A stretch of DNA of 64,000 nucleotides from Actinoplanes xinjiangensis (GTDB lineage Bacteria; Actinomycetota; Actinomycetes; Mycobacteriales; Micromonosporaceae): NCBI RefSeq assembly GCF_003148685.1, contig NZ_QGGR01000002.1, positions 558,001 through 622,000 on the forward strand, given 5' to 3'. This document shows, piece after piece, positions 41,272 through 49,977 of the stretch. Within the stretch, counting starts at the first letter, position 1. Each line of letters opens with the position of its first letter. The notes below the pieces were generated by a model. The model made no database searches, had not been told where the DNA came from, and saw nothing but the letters and a program-made list of their open reading frames with translations. The position numbers and the translations under genes were made by a program.

Positions 41272-44175
41272 ATGGCAGTCGACACGACAGTGCCCGACCC
41301 GCGGCCGACCCGCCGCTGGGCCAGTCTCAGTGTCGCGGCCGGCGCCGTTCTCGCCGTCCTGACCGCACTGGTCGTCACCGGGGTGGGCGGACCGGAAACG
41401 GCCCGCGCGGTGACCGCCTGGGGCCTGCTGGTTACGGCCTCGGCCGCGGCGGCCGGCTGCGTGTGGCGGTCCCGCGGCTTCACCGGGCGGGCCCGCTGGG
41501 GGTGGGGGCTGCTCGCCTCCGGAGTGTTCCTCTGGGGTCTGGGCCAGTTCGGCTGGTTCACCCAGTGGACCGTCCCGGGAGTGTCCGGGAACCTTTTCCC
41601 GTATCTCGGCGCCCCCGGCCTGATCGGCCTCGTGGTGCTGATCCCGGCCGGTGTGCTGACCCTGCCGAGCGCCTCACAGCCGCTGGTCAACCGCCTCCGC
41701 AGCGTGCTCGACGGCCTGCTGATCGCCTCGTCGCTGGTCGTGGTGGCGTGGGTCTTCGTGATCGGCCCGCACCTCGGCGACGGCGGGCCGGGGCCGGCCT
41801 TCTACCTCACCCTGATCTTCCCGCTGGCCGACATCGTGATCGCCACGATCCTCGCCTACATGCTGCCGTCGCAGCGCCGCCGCCACGGCTGCGGCTCCGA
41901 CCTGGCGTTCTTCGGCACCGGAATGGTCGCCTTCGCGATCACCGACCTCGGGCACGTCTATCTAGAACTCGTCGGCGACTTCAGCGGGGCCCCGTTGGTG
42001 CACCTGCCGTCGCTGGCCGGGTACACCCTGATCCTGATCGGCGCGATCCGCCCCCGCGACGGCGACGCGAAGCCACTGGACCTGCCGCCCGGCGTCTGGA
42101 GCACCGCGATCCTGGTGCCGTACCTCGCCGTGCTCGCCGCTCTCGGATCGAGCGTGATGTTCCACCTCCAGACCGGGCACAACCACCCGCTCGTCGTCTG
42201 GGGCCGCTCGGTCCTCATCCTGCTGATCGTGGGCCGGCAGCTGCTCACCCAGCTGGAGAACCGTGCCCTGACCCGTACGCTGGAGAGTCGCGTCACCGAG
42301 CGCACCGCCGAACTGCACGCCCGGGAGCAGTGGTTCGAGGCCCTGATCCGGCACAGCTCGGACGTGGTCACGGTGATCGACGCGGACGGCCTGATCCGCT
42401 ACCAGAGCGAGTCGATGCGCCGGGTCTTCGGCTACCCGCCGGAGGCGTTCGTCGGCCGCCGCTACACCGACCTGGTCGACGACGAGGTGGCGCTGCGGCT
42501 GGCCCAGGCGATGCGCCAGGTCGCCGCCCGCCCGTTCGCCGACGTGACGCTGGAGGTCGTGCACACCCACCGCGACGGCGGCAGGCGCCCGTCCGAGGTG
42601 ATCATCACGAACCTGGTGGACGACCCGCACGTGGCCGGCTTCGTGCTGAACACGCGGGACATCAGCGAGCGCATGGAACTGCAGGAACAGCTGATGCACG
42701 AGGCGTACCACGACTCGCTGACCCAGCTGGCCAACCGCGCACTGTTCCGGGAGCGGGCCGCGACCGCGATGCGCGGCACCGGCGCGGTCACCGTGCTGCA
42801 CCTCGACCTGGACGGTTTCAAGCGCGTCAACGACAGTCTCGGTCACCTGGCCGGCGACCAGCTGCTGGTGCAGGTCGCCGACCGGCTGCGCGGCTGCGTC
42901 CGCGACGGTGACCTGGTGGCCCGGTTCGGCGCCGACGAGTTCGGCGTGCTCCTGCTCGGCGAGGACGAGAACGGCGCCGAGCCGGTCGCCCGGCGCATCC
43001 TCGACGACCTGGACGCGCCGGTGATGTTCGGCGAACGCCAGATCCACGTCCGGGCCAGCATCGGCCTGGCCGGCACCGGCTCACCGGAGCAGGCCGGCGC
43101 CGCGGAACCGGCCAGCGCCGGGGCCGGCACCGCGCAACCCGCCATCGTCGAGGCCGGCACTGCGCAACCCGCCATCGTCGAGGCCGGCACCGTGCAACCC
43201 GCCATCGTCGGGGCCGGCACCGCGCAACCCGCCATCGCCGGGGCCGGCACCGCGCAACCCGCCATCGTCGGGGCCGGCGCCGGTGACCGCGCCGAGCAGC
43301 TGATCCGCAACGCCGACCTGGCCATGCACCACGCCAAGGCGTCCGGCGGCGGCGTCTTCTCCGGATACCACCCGCGGATGCGCGAGGGCCTGGTCGACCG
43401 TCTGGAGCTGGAGTCCGACCTGCGCGCCGCCCTGGAGAACGGCGACCTGCGCCTGCACTACCAGCCCACCGTGGACCTGGCCACCAGCGAGGTGATCGGC
43501 TTCGAGGCACTGGCCCGCTGGCCGCACCCGACCCGCGGCATGATCAACCCGCTGGACTTCATCCCGATCGCCGAGGCCACCGGCCTGATCGTGCCGCTGG
43601 GCCGCTGGGTACTGCACGAGGCGTGCCGGCAGGCCGTCGAGTGGGGTATGGCAGGCGACGGCCGCCCGCCGAAGATGTCGGTCAACGTCTCGGTCCGCCA
43701 GTTCGACCGGGCCGATCTGTCCGAGATGGTCTCCACGGTGCTGGCCGAGACCGGCATGCCCGCCGACCGGCTGTGCCTGGAGATGACCGAGAGCGTCCTG
43801 ATGACCGACACCGAGGCCAATCTGGAGCAGTTGCTGCGCCTCAAGGCGCTGGGCCTCACCCTGGCCATCGACGACTTCGGCACCGGGTACTCGTCGCTCG
43901 CCTACCTGCGCCGCTTCCCAGTGGACACTCTCAAGATCGACAGGTCGTTCGTCGAACGCCTCGGCGTCATCGCCGACGACACCGCCCTCACCGACACCAT
44001 CGTCCGCCTCGGCAAGAGCCTCGGCATGGCGACGGTCGCCGAGGGCATCGAGGAGTTCGGTCAACTCGCCGCCCTGCGTGAGATGGGCTGCGGCTTCGCG
44101 CAGGGTTACTACTTCTCCCGGCCGGTCCCGGCCGCCGAAGCCGGCCGGCTTTTCCTCGAAGGCGCAAATGCCTGA
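41272..44175 (+). CDS. Membrane PAS-GGDEF-EAL cyclic-di-GMP protein
   Basis: A 967-residue protein. About nine to ten membrane helices fill the first 340 residues. A short coiled segment, a PAS domain (HSSDVVTVIDADGLI, about 365-475), a GGDEF domain and an EAL domain follow. The cyclase motif near residue 551 reads GADEF instead of GGDEF, with an intact inhibitory-site RxxD (RDGD) five residues before it. The EAL domain looks complete: FEALARW near 743, then the DDFGTGYSS loop and KIDRSFV. Net phosphodiesterase activity is therefore more certain than cyclase activity. A ten-residue tandem repeat is inserted in the GGDEF domain. AAAGGGG supports ATG 41272 over GTG 41245. It could set the signal read by the GEMM riboswitch. 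Confidence 0.92.
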   Translation: MAVDTTVPDPRPTRRWASLSVAAGAVLAVLTALVVTGVGGPETARAVTAWGLLVTASAAAAGCVWRSRGFTGRARWGWGLLASGVFLWGLGQFGWFTQWTVPGVSGNLFPYLGAPGLIGLVVLIPAGVLTLPSASQPLVNRLRSVLDGLLIASSLVVVAWVFVIGPHLGDGGPGPAFYLTLIFPLADIVIATILAYMLPSQRRRHGCGSDLAFFGTGMVAFAITDLGHVYLELVGDFSGAPLVHLPSLAGYTLILIGAIRPRDGDAKPLDLPPGVWSTAILVPYLAVLAALGSSVMFHLQTGHNHPLVVWGRSVLILLIVGRQLLTQLENRALTRTLESRVTERTAELHAREQWFEALIRHSSDVVTVIDADGLIRYQSESMRRVFGYPPEAFVGRRYTDLVDDEVALRLAQAMRQVAARPFADVTLEVVHTHRDGGRRPSEVIITNLVDDPHVAGFVLNTRDISERMELQEQLMHEAYHDSLTQLANRALFRERAATAMRGTGAVTVLHLDLDGFKRVNDSLGHLAGDQLLVQVADRLRGCVRDGDLVARFGADEFGVLLLGEDENGAEPVARRILDDLDAPVMFGERQIHVRASIGLAGTGSPEQAGAAEPASAGAGTAQPAIVEAGTAQPAIVEAGTVQPAIVGAGTAQPAIAGAGTAQPAIVGAGAGDRAEQLIRNADLAMHHAKASGGGVFSGYHPRMREGLVDRLELESDLRAALENGDLRLHYQPTVDLATSEVIGFEALARWPHPTRGMINPLDFIPIAEATGLIVPLGRWVLHEACRQAVEWGMAGDGRPPKMSVNVSVRQFDRADLSEMVSTVLAETGMPADRLCLEMTESVLMTDTEANLEQLLRLKALGLTLAIDDFGTGYSSLAYLRRFPVDTLKIDRSFVERLGVIADDTALTDTIVRLGKSLGMATVAEGIEEFGQLAALREMGCGFAQGYYFSRPVPAAEAGRLFLEGANA
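43111..43290 (+). repeat. 30-bp in-frame tandem repeat inside the GGDEF domain
   Basis: About five and a half copies of a 30-base unit encode AIVEAGTAQP-like decapeptides (variants AIVGAGTAQP, AIAGAGTAQP, ASAGAGTAQP). They interrupt the GGDEF domain between the SIGLAG strand and the ADLAMHHAKA helix, a surface-loop position. Copies are nearly identical at the DNA level, which points to recent expansion and probable length variation between strains. Confidence 0.85.
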
Positions 44176-44328
44176 CTTTGTACGGTCTACGTGGAGTTCC
44201 GCCAAGCCACGCGACACATACGGACCGTAACGACCGACCAGCGACCGCCGGGCCGAGGCGATCCGCTACGCAGCGTAACCAGCCCCTGACGACTCCAGCG
44301 CGACTCCCGGCCCCCGTCCCCTCCACCC

Positions 44329-44702
44329 GGCTGGTCCTCACCGCTGCCTCAAACGCCGCGAGACAACGGTGAGAACCAGCCAGGCTCTCCCGCCTGGACC
44401 CCACCGCTGCCTCAAGCTTCGCGAGACAACGGCAAGAGCCAGCCAGACCTTCCCGGCTGGTCCTCACGTGTCTCAAGCGCTGTGAGACAGCGGTGAGAAC
44501 CAGCCAAACCTTCCCGGCTGGACACCACCGCTGCCTCAAGCGCCGCGAGACAACGGTGAGAACCAGCCAGGCCCTCCCGGCTGGACGCCACCGCTGCCTC
44601 AGCCGCTGTGAGACAGCGGTGAGAACCAGCCGGGGGTTCTCGGCTGGACGCCACCGCTGTCTCAAGCGCTGTGAGACAGCGGTGAGAACCAGCCGCGGGC
44701 CG
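44329..44702. repeat. Six-copy ~62-bp hairpin-forming tandem array
   Basis: The 560-base gap after the GGDEF-EAL gene holds six tandem copies of a 61-63-base unit. Each copy has GGCTGG at one end, CCAGCC toward the other, and a central inverted repeat such as CCGCTGTCTCA...TGAGACAGCGG in the last copy. Every unit can thus fold as a hairpin on either strand, and complementary changes on both arms suggest that the pairing is kept. The first 150 bases of the gap (44176-44328) show no gene or clear signal. Confidence 0.8.
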
Positions 44703-44735
44703 GGGTGGGTAGGGTCGGTGGTAGGGGGTGGTGGG

Positions 44736-45176
44736 ATGGGTGCGCTTGAGGACGCGTGGGGACTCAGCCGGGACGAGACCGGGCTGGCGATCGTGTCGAC
44801 GGTTCGGGCCGATCAGTCCGTGCAGTCGACGCTCGTCAACACGGGGCTGATCGGGCACCCCGTGGACGGGGTGCCGGTGCTGGCGTTCGTCACCTACGGG
44901 GCGGTCAAGCTGCGCAATCTGCGGGAGCGACCACAGATCGCGGTGGCGTTCCGCAGTGGCTGGCGCTATGCGACGGTCGAGGGCATGGCCCTGCTGGCCG
45001 GCCCGGACGACCCGCAGCCGTGGCTGGATCCGGAGCGCCTGCGGCTGCTGCTGCGCGACATCTTCACGGCCGCCGGCGGCACCCACGACGACTGGTCGGC
45101 GTATGACCGGACCATGGTGGAGCAGCGACGGGCGGCAGTGCTGGTCACCCCGACGCGGATCTATCCGGGCGGCTGA
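44736..45176 (+). CDS. PPOX-class F420/FMN-dependent oxidoreductase-like protein
   Basis: A 146-residue split-barrel protein of the pyridoxamine-phosphate-oxidase-like (FDOR) superfamily, near the F420-dependent TIGR03618-type group. It has a GLAIVSTVRADQSVQSTLVN opening strand pair, the cofactor-facing VLAFVTYGAVKLRNLRERPQIAVAF block and a C-terminal AAVLVTPTRIY strand. Length is normal for the family. GGGGGTG before ATG 44736 supports this start. The open frame upstream simply runs through the repeat array. Its last codons form the first unit of another tandem array. The adjacent LLM-type gene suggests F420-related chemistry, but the cofactor is inferred. Confidence 0.85.
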   Translation: MGALEDAWGLSRDETGLAIVSTVRADQSVQSTLVNTGLIGHPVDGVPVLAFVTYGAVKLRNLRERPQIAVAFRSGWRYATVEGMALLAGPDDPQPWLDPERLRLLLRDIFTAAGGTHDDWSAYDRTMVEQRRAAVLVTPTRIYPGG

Positions 45177-45402
45177 CCGACAGCGCGCGCCGTGTTATTC
45201 GGGCGGCTGGCCGACAGCCTGTGTCGTGTTGATCCGGACGGCTGACTTACAGCCGCGTCGTGTCGATCCGCGCGGCTGACCGACAGCCGCGTCGTGTTGA
45301 TCCGGGCGGCTGGCCGACAGGCTGTGTCGTGCCGATCCGGGCGGCTGACCGACAGGCTGTGTCGTGCCGATCCGGGCGGCTGACCGACAGCTCGTCGTGG
45401 GC
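45167..45402. repeat. Seven-copy ~35-bp array grown from a gene end
   Basis: About seven imperfect 34-35-base copies of a unit like GGGCGGCTGACCGACAG plus GCTGTGTCGTGCCGATCC follow the PPOX-family gene. The first copy includes the last codons and stop (GGCGGCTGA) of that gene, so the array seems to be built by tandem duplication of the gene's own 3' edge. The last two complete copies are nearly identical. Confidence 0.8.
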
Positions 45403-45489
45403 GGTGAGCGTTGGGGATGCCCGGAAACGGGCGACGTGGGGTGGGCGGTCGGCGGACGGCGGCCGGGTGCGGCGGTTAGGTTGCTTTTC

Positions 45490-46395
45490 ATGCTGATCAG
45501 TTTCGGATGTCCGGTGTCCGGCGCCTGGGCGCAGCCGGAGACGTTGACCACGATCGCGCGGCAGGCCGAAGAGCTGGGATATCACGGTCTCTGGGCGTTC
45601 CAGCGGCTGCTCGTGGGCCGCGACCAGGATCTTGCGCCGGTCTATCACAGCGTGCTGGACCCGATCGTCGCGCTGACCTGGGCGGCCGCCGCGACGTCCC
45701 GGATCCGGCTGGGTGTCTCGGTGATCAACCTGCCGTATGTCTCGCCTGCCTACCTGGCCAAGCAGGTGAGCTCTCTGGACCGGCTGTCCGGTGGGCGGTT
45801 CGACCTGGGGCTGGGCACGGGTTGGTCGGCGCCCGAGTTCGAGGCGACCGGCTCGGACCCCAAGCCGCGGGGCCCTCGCACCGAGGAGTACCTGGCGGTT
45901 CTCAAGGCCCTGTTCAGCGCCGAGGAGACGGAGTTCGGCGGCCGTTTCTACCAGGTGCCGCCGAGCCGGATGCTGCCGGCTCCGACGCAGGCGGGTGGCC
46001 CTCCGGTGCTGCTCGGCGGCACGGCGGACGTGGCGTTGCGGCGGGCCGGCCGGATCGCGGCGGGCTGGGTGAGCAGCAGCCGCACCACGCTGCCGGAGAT
46101 CGCCCGCGGTGTCCGGATCGTCCGCGAGTCGGCGGAAGCGGCCGGCCGTGACCCGGATTCTCTGCGTATCGTGGTTCGGGGCGTCGTCCAGGCCGGGCGG
46201 CGGGACGAGGCGATCCCGCTCTCCGGCGACTGGACGCAGATCCGTGCGGGTGCGGAGAGGTACGCTGAGGCGGGCGCGACCGAACTGTTCTACGAACCCA
46301 ACTGGGATCCCCGTATCGGTGGGCTCGACCCCGACCCGCGGGTCGCCGCGGAGCTCGGCGCGGAAGTTCTCGCGGGCCTTGCGCCGAACCACTGA
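45490..46395 (+). CDS. LLM-class F420-dependent oxidoreductase
   Basis: A 301-residue luciferase-like TIM-barrel enzyme of the F420-dependent group. Typical segments are the ARQAEELGYHGLWAFQRLLV opening, AAATSRIRLGVSVINLPY, the family hallmark LAKQVSSLDRLSGGRFDLGLGTGW near residue 90, and the central PPVLLGGTADVALRRAGRIAAGW. Family members move hydride between F420H2 and organic substrates. The substrate here is unknown. ATG 45490 starts the homology, and no strong binding site is present. It lies downstream of a ~35-bp tandem array and a small PPOX-family gene, possibly in one transcript. Confidence 0.9.
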   Translation: MLISFGCPVSGAWAQPETLTTIARQAEELGYHGLWAFQRLLVGRDQDLAPVYHSVLDPIVALTWAAAATSRIRLGVSVINLPYVSPAYLAKQVSSLDRLSGGRFDLGLGTGWSAPEFEATGSDPKPRGPRTEEYLAVLKALFSAEETEFGGRFYQVPPSRMLPAPTQAGGPPVLLGGTADVALRRAGRIAAGWVSSSRTTLPEIARGVRIVRESAEAAGRDPDSLRIVVRGVVQAGRRDEAIPLSGDWTQIRAGAERYAEAGATELFYEPNWDPRIGGLDPDPRVAAELGAEVLAGLAPNH

Positions 46396-47026
46396 TCGAC
46401 TCCCCAATACACCGGCCGTAATCGAACGCCGATAAATGCGCGATCTTGTTGCTCACCGCGACTACGGAACGTTCATCGGCGCGAGCCGATGGCGGTTCGA
46501 AATCGGAAACCGCTGGGAAACAGTGCGGCAGCATCGGGCGCTCACCAGGGCCGGTAACTCTCCGCAACTGCAAGAACGCATAAGCACGGTAAACCCGACA
46601 TTCTCAGCCCTCCGGTCGTTTCGCCGCATGGGAGATGGCGCCTTTACCCCCAAAATGGGTTCTTATGACCACGGCACTCGGAGCACGATATGACCTAGGC
46701 CTTATGGCAACGAACCCGTTCCGTTACCGGATCGATGCGTCAACACATTTCTCGGCCTGCGGATCTCGGATAAATTTCTGAACCGCGGCAGACGAATACC
46801 GCTCACATAGCGCCGTGGGGGCGCGTCACCGGGGGAGGGATTGGTGCGTGGTACAACCAAGTATCGACTCCGGCCGCATGCTGGCGATCCTGAAGCGCAT
46901 CGAGCGCCCGCCGTCGCGACGACGGGCCGAGTCGACCCGCCCGGGACCGGGCAGGAGGACCAGGCTCGCCACCGCGAGTGACAGGTTCGTTTCGCGATCA
47001 AGTCCGCTACGAGGAGACACCGCATC
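46396..47026 (+). other. Long non-coding leader before the peptide transporter operon
   Basis: About 630 bases, visibly lower in GC than the flanking genes. Short open frames exist (for example 46436-46693), but none has family likeness or a ribosome binding site. Two back-to-back hairpins stand out: CATCGGC-GCGA-GCCGATG at 46474-46491, capped by a GNRA tetraloop, followed directly by GCGGTT...AACCGC at 46492-46513. A further stem CCGTCG-CGA-CGACGG lies near 46913-46927. GAGGAG at 47010-47015 serves the first transporter gene. A structured leader or small RNA is possible. Confidence 0.45.
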
Positions 47027-48049
47027 ATGAGCAACACCCCGGCCACCGCCGACTCACGCTCACCAGGCACCGAGGACACGGCGGTAGCGGTTCTCCAGCC
47101 CGATACGGCTGCGAAGGCATTCGTCGGCCGTTCACCGGGCCAGCTCGCGTGGATCCGCCTCAAGCGGGACCGGACCGCGTTCGGCAGCTTCATCACCGTC
47201 GTGTTCTTCATCCTCATCGCGCTGTTCGCGCCGGTGATCTCCCGGCTGTACGGGATGACGGCGACCGAGGGCTTCAGTGAGAAGCTGACCTACCAGGGCC
47301 TGCCCACCGGCTACCTGGGCGGCATCAGCGGCGACCACTGGCTGGGCCTCGAGGCCGGCATCGGCCGTGACCTGTTCATGCAGCTGATCTTCGGCCTGCG
47401 TACCTCGCTGATCATCGCCTTCCTGTCCGCGATCATCTCGATCGTGCTCGGCGTGGTGATGGGCATCGTGTCCGGCTACTTCGGCGGCTGGGTCGACCAG
47501 GCGATGACCTGGTTCACCGACTTCATGCTGGCGTTCCCCTTCCTGGTCTTCGCGCTGGCGATCATCCCGATCATCAACACCGCCGCCTACGACGTGGGCG
47601 AAGAGGTGCCCGGCTCGTTCCGGATCGCCGTGATCATCGGGGTGTTCGCCCTCTTCGGCTGGATGACGACGGCCCGCCTGGTGCGCGGCCAGATCCTGTC
47701 GCTGCGCGAGCGGGAGTACGTGGAGGCCGCCCGGGCTGCCGGCGCCGGCAGCGCGCACATCCTTTTCAAGCAGCTGCTGCCGAACATCTGGGCACCGATC
47801 CTGGTCTCCTTCTCTCTGGCGCTGCCCGGCTTCATCGCCGCCGAGGCCGCCCTGTCGTTCCTCAACATCGGTGTGGTGGAGCCCACCCCCGACCTCGGCC
47901 GCCTGGTCTACTACGGCCGGCAGTGGCTGGGCACCCCGGACTGGGCCTACTTCCTCATTCCCGCGACGACCGTGTTCATCGCCGTCCTCGCGTTCAACCT
48001 GCTGGGCGACTCTCTTCGCGACGCACTCGACCCCAAGTCGTCGAAGTGA
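47027..48049 (+). CDS. Peptide ABC transporter permease (OppC/DppC type)
   Basis: A 340-residue permease. A 45-residue cytoplasmic N-terminus precedes the OppC-N helix, an extracytoplasmic loop and five further helices. The binding-protein-dependent transport signature EYVEAARAAGAGSAHILFKQLLPN lies near residues 235-258, and the closing GDSLRDALDPKS is typical of OppC. It forms a heterodimer with the OppB-type permease encoded 2 kb downstream. It is unusual that it comes first, before the binding protein. GAGGAG stands about ten bases before ATG 47027. Confidence 0.92.
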   Translation: MSNTPATADSRSPGTEDTAVAVLQPDTAAKAFVGRSPGQLAWIRLKRDRTAFGSFITVVFFILIALFAPVISRLYGMTATEGFSEKLTYQGLPTGYLGGISGDHWLGLEAGIGRDLFMQLIFGLRTSLIIAFLSAIISIVLGVVMGIVSGYFGGWVDQAMTWFTDFMLAFPFLVFALAIIPIINTAAYDVGEEVPGSFRIAVIIGVFALFGWMTTARLVRGQILSLREREYVEAARAAGAGSAHILFKQLLPNIWAPILVSFSLALPGFIAAEAALSFLNIGVVEPTPDLGRLVYYGRQWLGTPDWAYFLIPATTVFIAVLAFNLLGDSLRDALDPKSSK

Positions 48050-48150
48050 CCGGCCGGAACTGAAACACAACTGAAAACCGGGTACTTCCGCTCGTGCCGC
48101 GGCGGGTCGCGTGGCCCAGGCACGTATCGGTTGAGAGAAGGAGAACCTAA

Positions 48151-49890
48151 GTGCGACGCAAGTTCGGAGCGCTGCCCGTCGGCGTTCTGGCGGTTGCCCT
48201 TGTTGCCAGCGGTTGTTCGGAGACCACGAACGACCCGGCCGGCGGCGGCAACACTCAGAACGTAGTGCAGACCGGCACTATCGCAACCGACCCCGCGGAA
48301 TCGCAGGGTCCGGCCAAGGCTGTCGAGGGCGCCACGAAGGGTGGCGTCGTCAAGCTCCTCCACGCGGCGGAGTTCGAGCACCTCGACCCCCAGAAGATCT
48401 ACGTCTCGGACGCGCTGTCCATGGCGACCCAGTTCGCCCGTACCCTCACCGGGTACAAGGAGGACGGCAAGGGCAACCTGAAGCTGGTCGGCGACCTCGC
48501 CACCAACGCGGGTGAGGACGTCAACGGCGACTGCAAGGTGTGGAAGTACACCCTGAAGGACGGCCTGAAGTTCGAGGACGGCACGCCGATCACCGGTGCC
48601 GACGTCGTCTACGGCATCTCGCGCTCGTTCGACCCGGACTGGGGTGTGGGCCCGACCTACATCCAGCAGTGGCTGACCGGTGCGGTGGAGTACAACACCA
48701 CCTACAAGGGCCCGTTCCTGAGCCCCGGTGCGGACGTTCCCGGCCTCAAGGCCGAGGGCAACGTGATCACCTTCACGTTCCCCGCCGCCCAGTGTGAGAC
48801 CCCGTTCGCGGTGGCCATGCCCACCTCGGCGCCGGTCCCGAAGGCGAAGGACACCAAGGGCGACTACGACCGCAAGCCGGTCTCGTCCGGTCCGTACATG
48901 ATCAAGGAACACGCGTACGACCAGTACATCGACTTCGTTCGCAACCCCAACTGGGACCCGGCGACCGACCCGATCCGTAACGCGTACCCGGACGGTATCC
49001 GTGTCGAGTTCGGTATCGACGCCGAGACCGGTGCCAACCGGATCGTCGCCGACGCCGCCGAGGACAAGACCGCCTTCATCTGGGCGAACGTCCCGGCCGC
49101 GGTGCTGTCGAAGACCAACACTCCTGAGGTCAAGGAGCGGGTCAAGGCCGGCGCGTCGCAGTACGTCGAGTACACCTGGATCAACACCGACCGGGTCAAG
49201 GACCTGAAGGTGCGCCAGGCGCTCAACTACGCCGTCGACCGTGACGCGATCATCAAGGTGCGCGGCGGTGTCGACCAGTTCGGCTCGACCATCATCTCGC
49301 CGACCATCGCGGGCTACCAGAACTTCAACGCCTACGACGGTGGCCAGACCGGCAACCCGGAGAAGGCGAAGGAACTGCTCGGCGGCCAGCCGCTGAAGCT
49401 GACCTACGCGTTCCCGAACGTCCCGGTGCGTCAGCAGATGGCGGCGAAGACCAAGGAGGTCTACGCCAAGGCCGGTATCGAGCTGGTCCTGACCCCGCTC
49501 GACCCCGCGACCTACTACGACAGCGTCGGCACCAAGGGCAACCAGTACGACCTGATCCGTGGTGGCTGGGGCGCCGACTGGCCGTCCGCCTCGACCGTGA
49601 TCCCGGCTCTGCTCGACGGCCGTACGATCCGTGACAAGGGCAACCAGAACCTCGCCTACTTCAACTCTGACGAGGTCAACAAGGAGATCGACCGGATCAA
49701 GACGCTGAAGGTCGCCGAGGCCGCCCCCGCGTGGGCCGCTCTGGACAAGCTCATCATGGAGAAGCACGCGCCGCTGATCCCGCAGTACTACATCGGGAAC
49801 TACGAGATCACCGGTTCCAAGATCGGCGGGACGTTCCTGAGCGACTCGTACGGTCACATGACCCTCAACACCATGTTCGTCAAGCCGTAA
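48151..49890 (+). CDS. Peptide ABC transporter substrate-binding lipoprotein
   Basis: A 579-residue family-5 extracytoplasmic binding protein. The signal peptide ends in lipobox VASGC near residue 22, followed by a Gly/Asn/Thr-rich linker. Core segments include GGVVKLLHAAEFEHLDPQKIY, the YTLKDGLKFEDGTPITGADVVY block that is the family signature, and VRQALNYAVDRDAII. It captures peptides or similar solutes for the two permeases. AAGGAG lies about eight bases before GTG 48151. A strong hairpin follows the gene inside the operon. Confidence 0.92.
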   Translation: MRRKFGALPVGVLAVALVASGCSETTNDPAGGGNTQNVVQTGTIATDPAESQGPAKAVEGATKGGVVKLLHAAEFEHLDPQKIYVSDALSMATQFARTLTGYKEDGKGNLKLVGDLATNAGEDVNGDCKVWKYTLKDGLKFEDGTPITGADVVYGISRSFDPDWGVGPTYIQQWLTGAVEYNTTYKGPFLSPGADVPGLKAEGNVITFTFPAAQCETPFAVAMPTSAPVPKAKDTKGDYDRKPVSSGPYMIKEHAYDQYIDFVRNPNWDPATDPIRNAYPDGIRVEFGIDAETGANRIVADAAEDKTAFIWANVPAAVLSKTNTPEVKERVKAGASQYVEYTWINTDRVKDLKVRQALNYAVDRDAIIKVRGGVDQFGSTIISPTIAGYQNFNAYDGGQTGNPEKAKELLGGQPLKLTYAFPNVPVRQQMAAKTKEVYAKAGIELVLTPLDPATYYDSVGTKGNQYDLIRGGWGADWPSASTVIPALLDGRTIRDKGNQNLAYFNSDEVNKEIDRIKTLKVAEAAPAWAALDKLIMEKHAPLIPQYYIGNYEITGSKIGGTFLSDSYGHMTLNTMFVKP

Positions 49891-49907
49891 CAGTCTCTCC
49901 AGTCACG

Positions 49908-49946
49908 CCGGTGGGATGATCGCGCAACCCGCGGTCATCCCACCGG
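49908..49946 (+). terminator. Intra-operon hairpin after the binding-protein gene
   Basis: A 17-bp stem (CCGGTGGGATGATCGCG against CGCGGTCATCCCACCGG, one G-T pair) lies between the binding-protein and OppB-type genes without a T-run. Such hairpins usually stabilise the binding-protein message or partly stop transcription, raising its amount over the permeases. Confidence 0.7.
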
Positions 49947-49977
49947 CCGTGGCCAGTCAAGAGGAATGTAGAGAACC

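Noticed and set aside
44493..44735. N-terminal extension of the PPOX-family protein by 21-residue repeats
   Set aside because: The frame is open only because the tandem units are 63 bases long. The family starts at ATG 44736, which has its own ribosome binding site.
44329..45402. CRISPR array
   Set aside because: Units are joined head to tail without unique spacers, lengths are 35 and 62 bases, and no cas genes are present.
46436..46693. Small protein-coding gene in the transporter leader
   Set aside because: No ribosome binding site, no recognisable domain and atypical codon use; the region fits a leader or non-coding DNA better.
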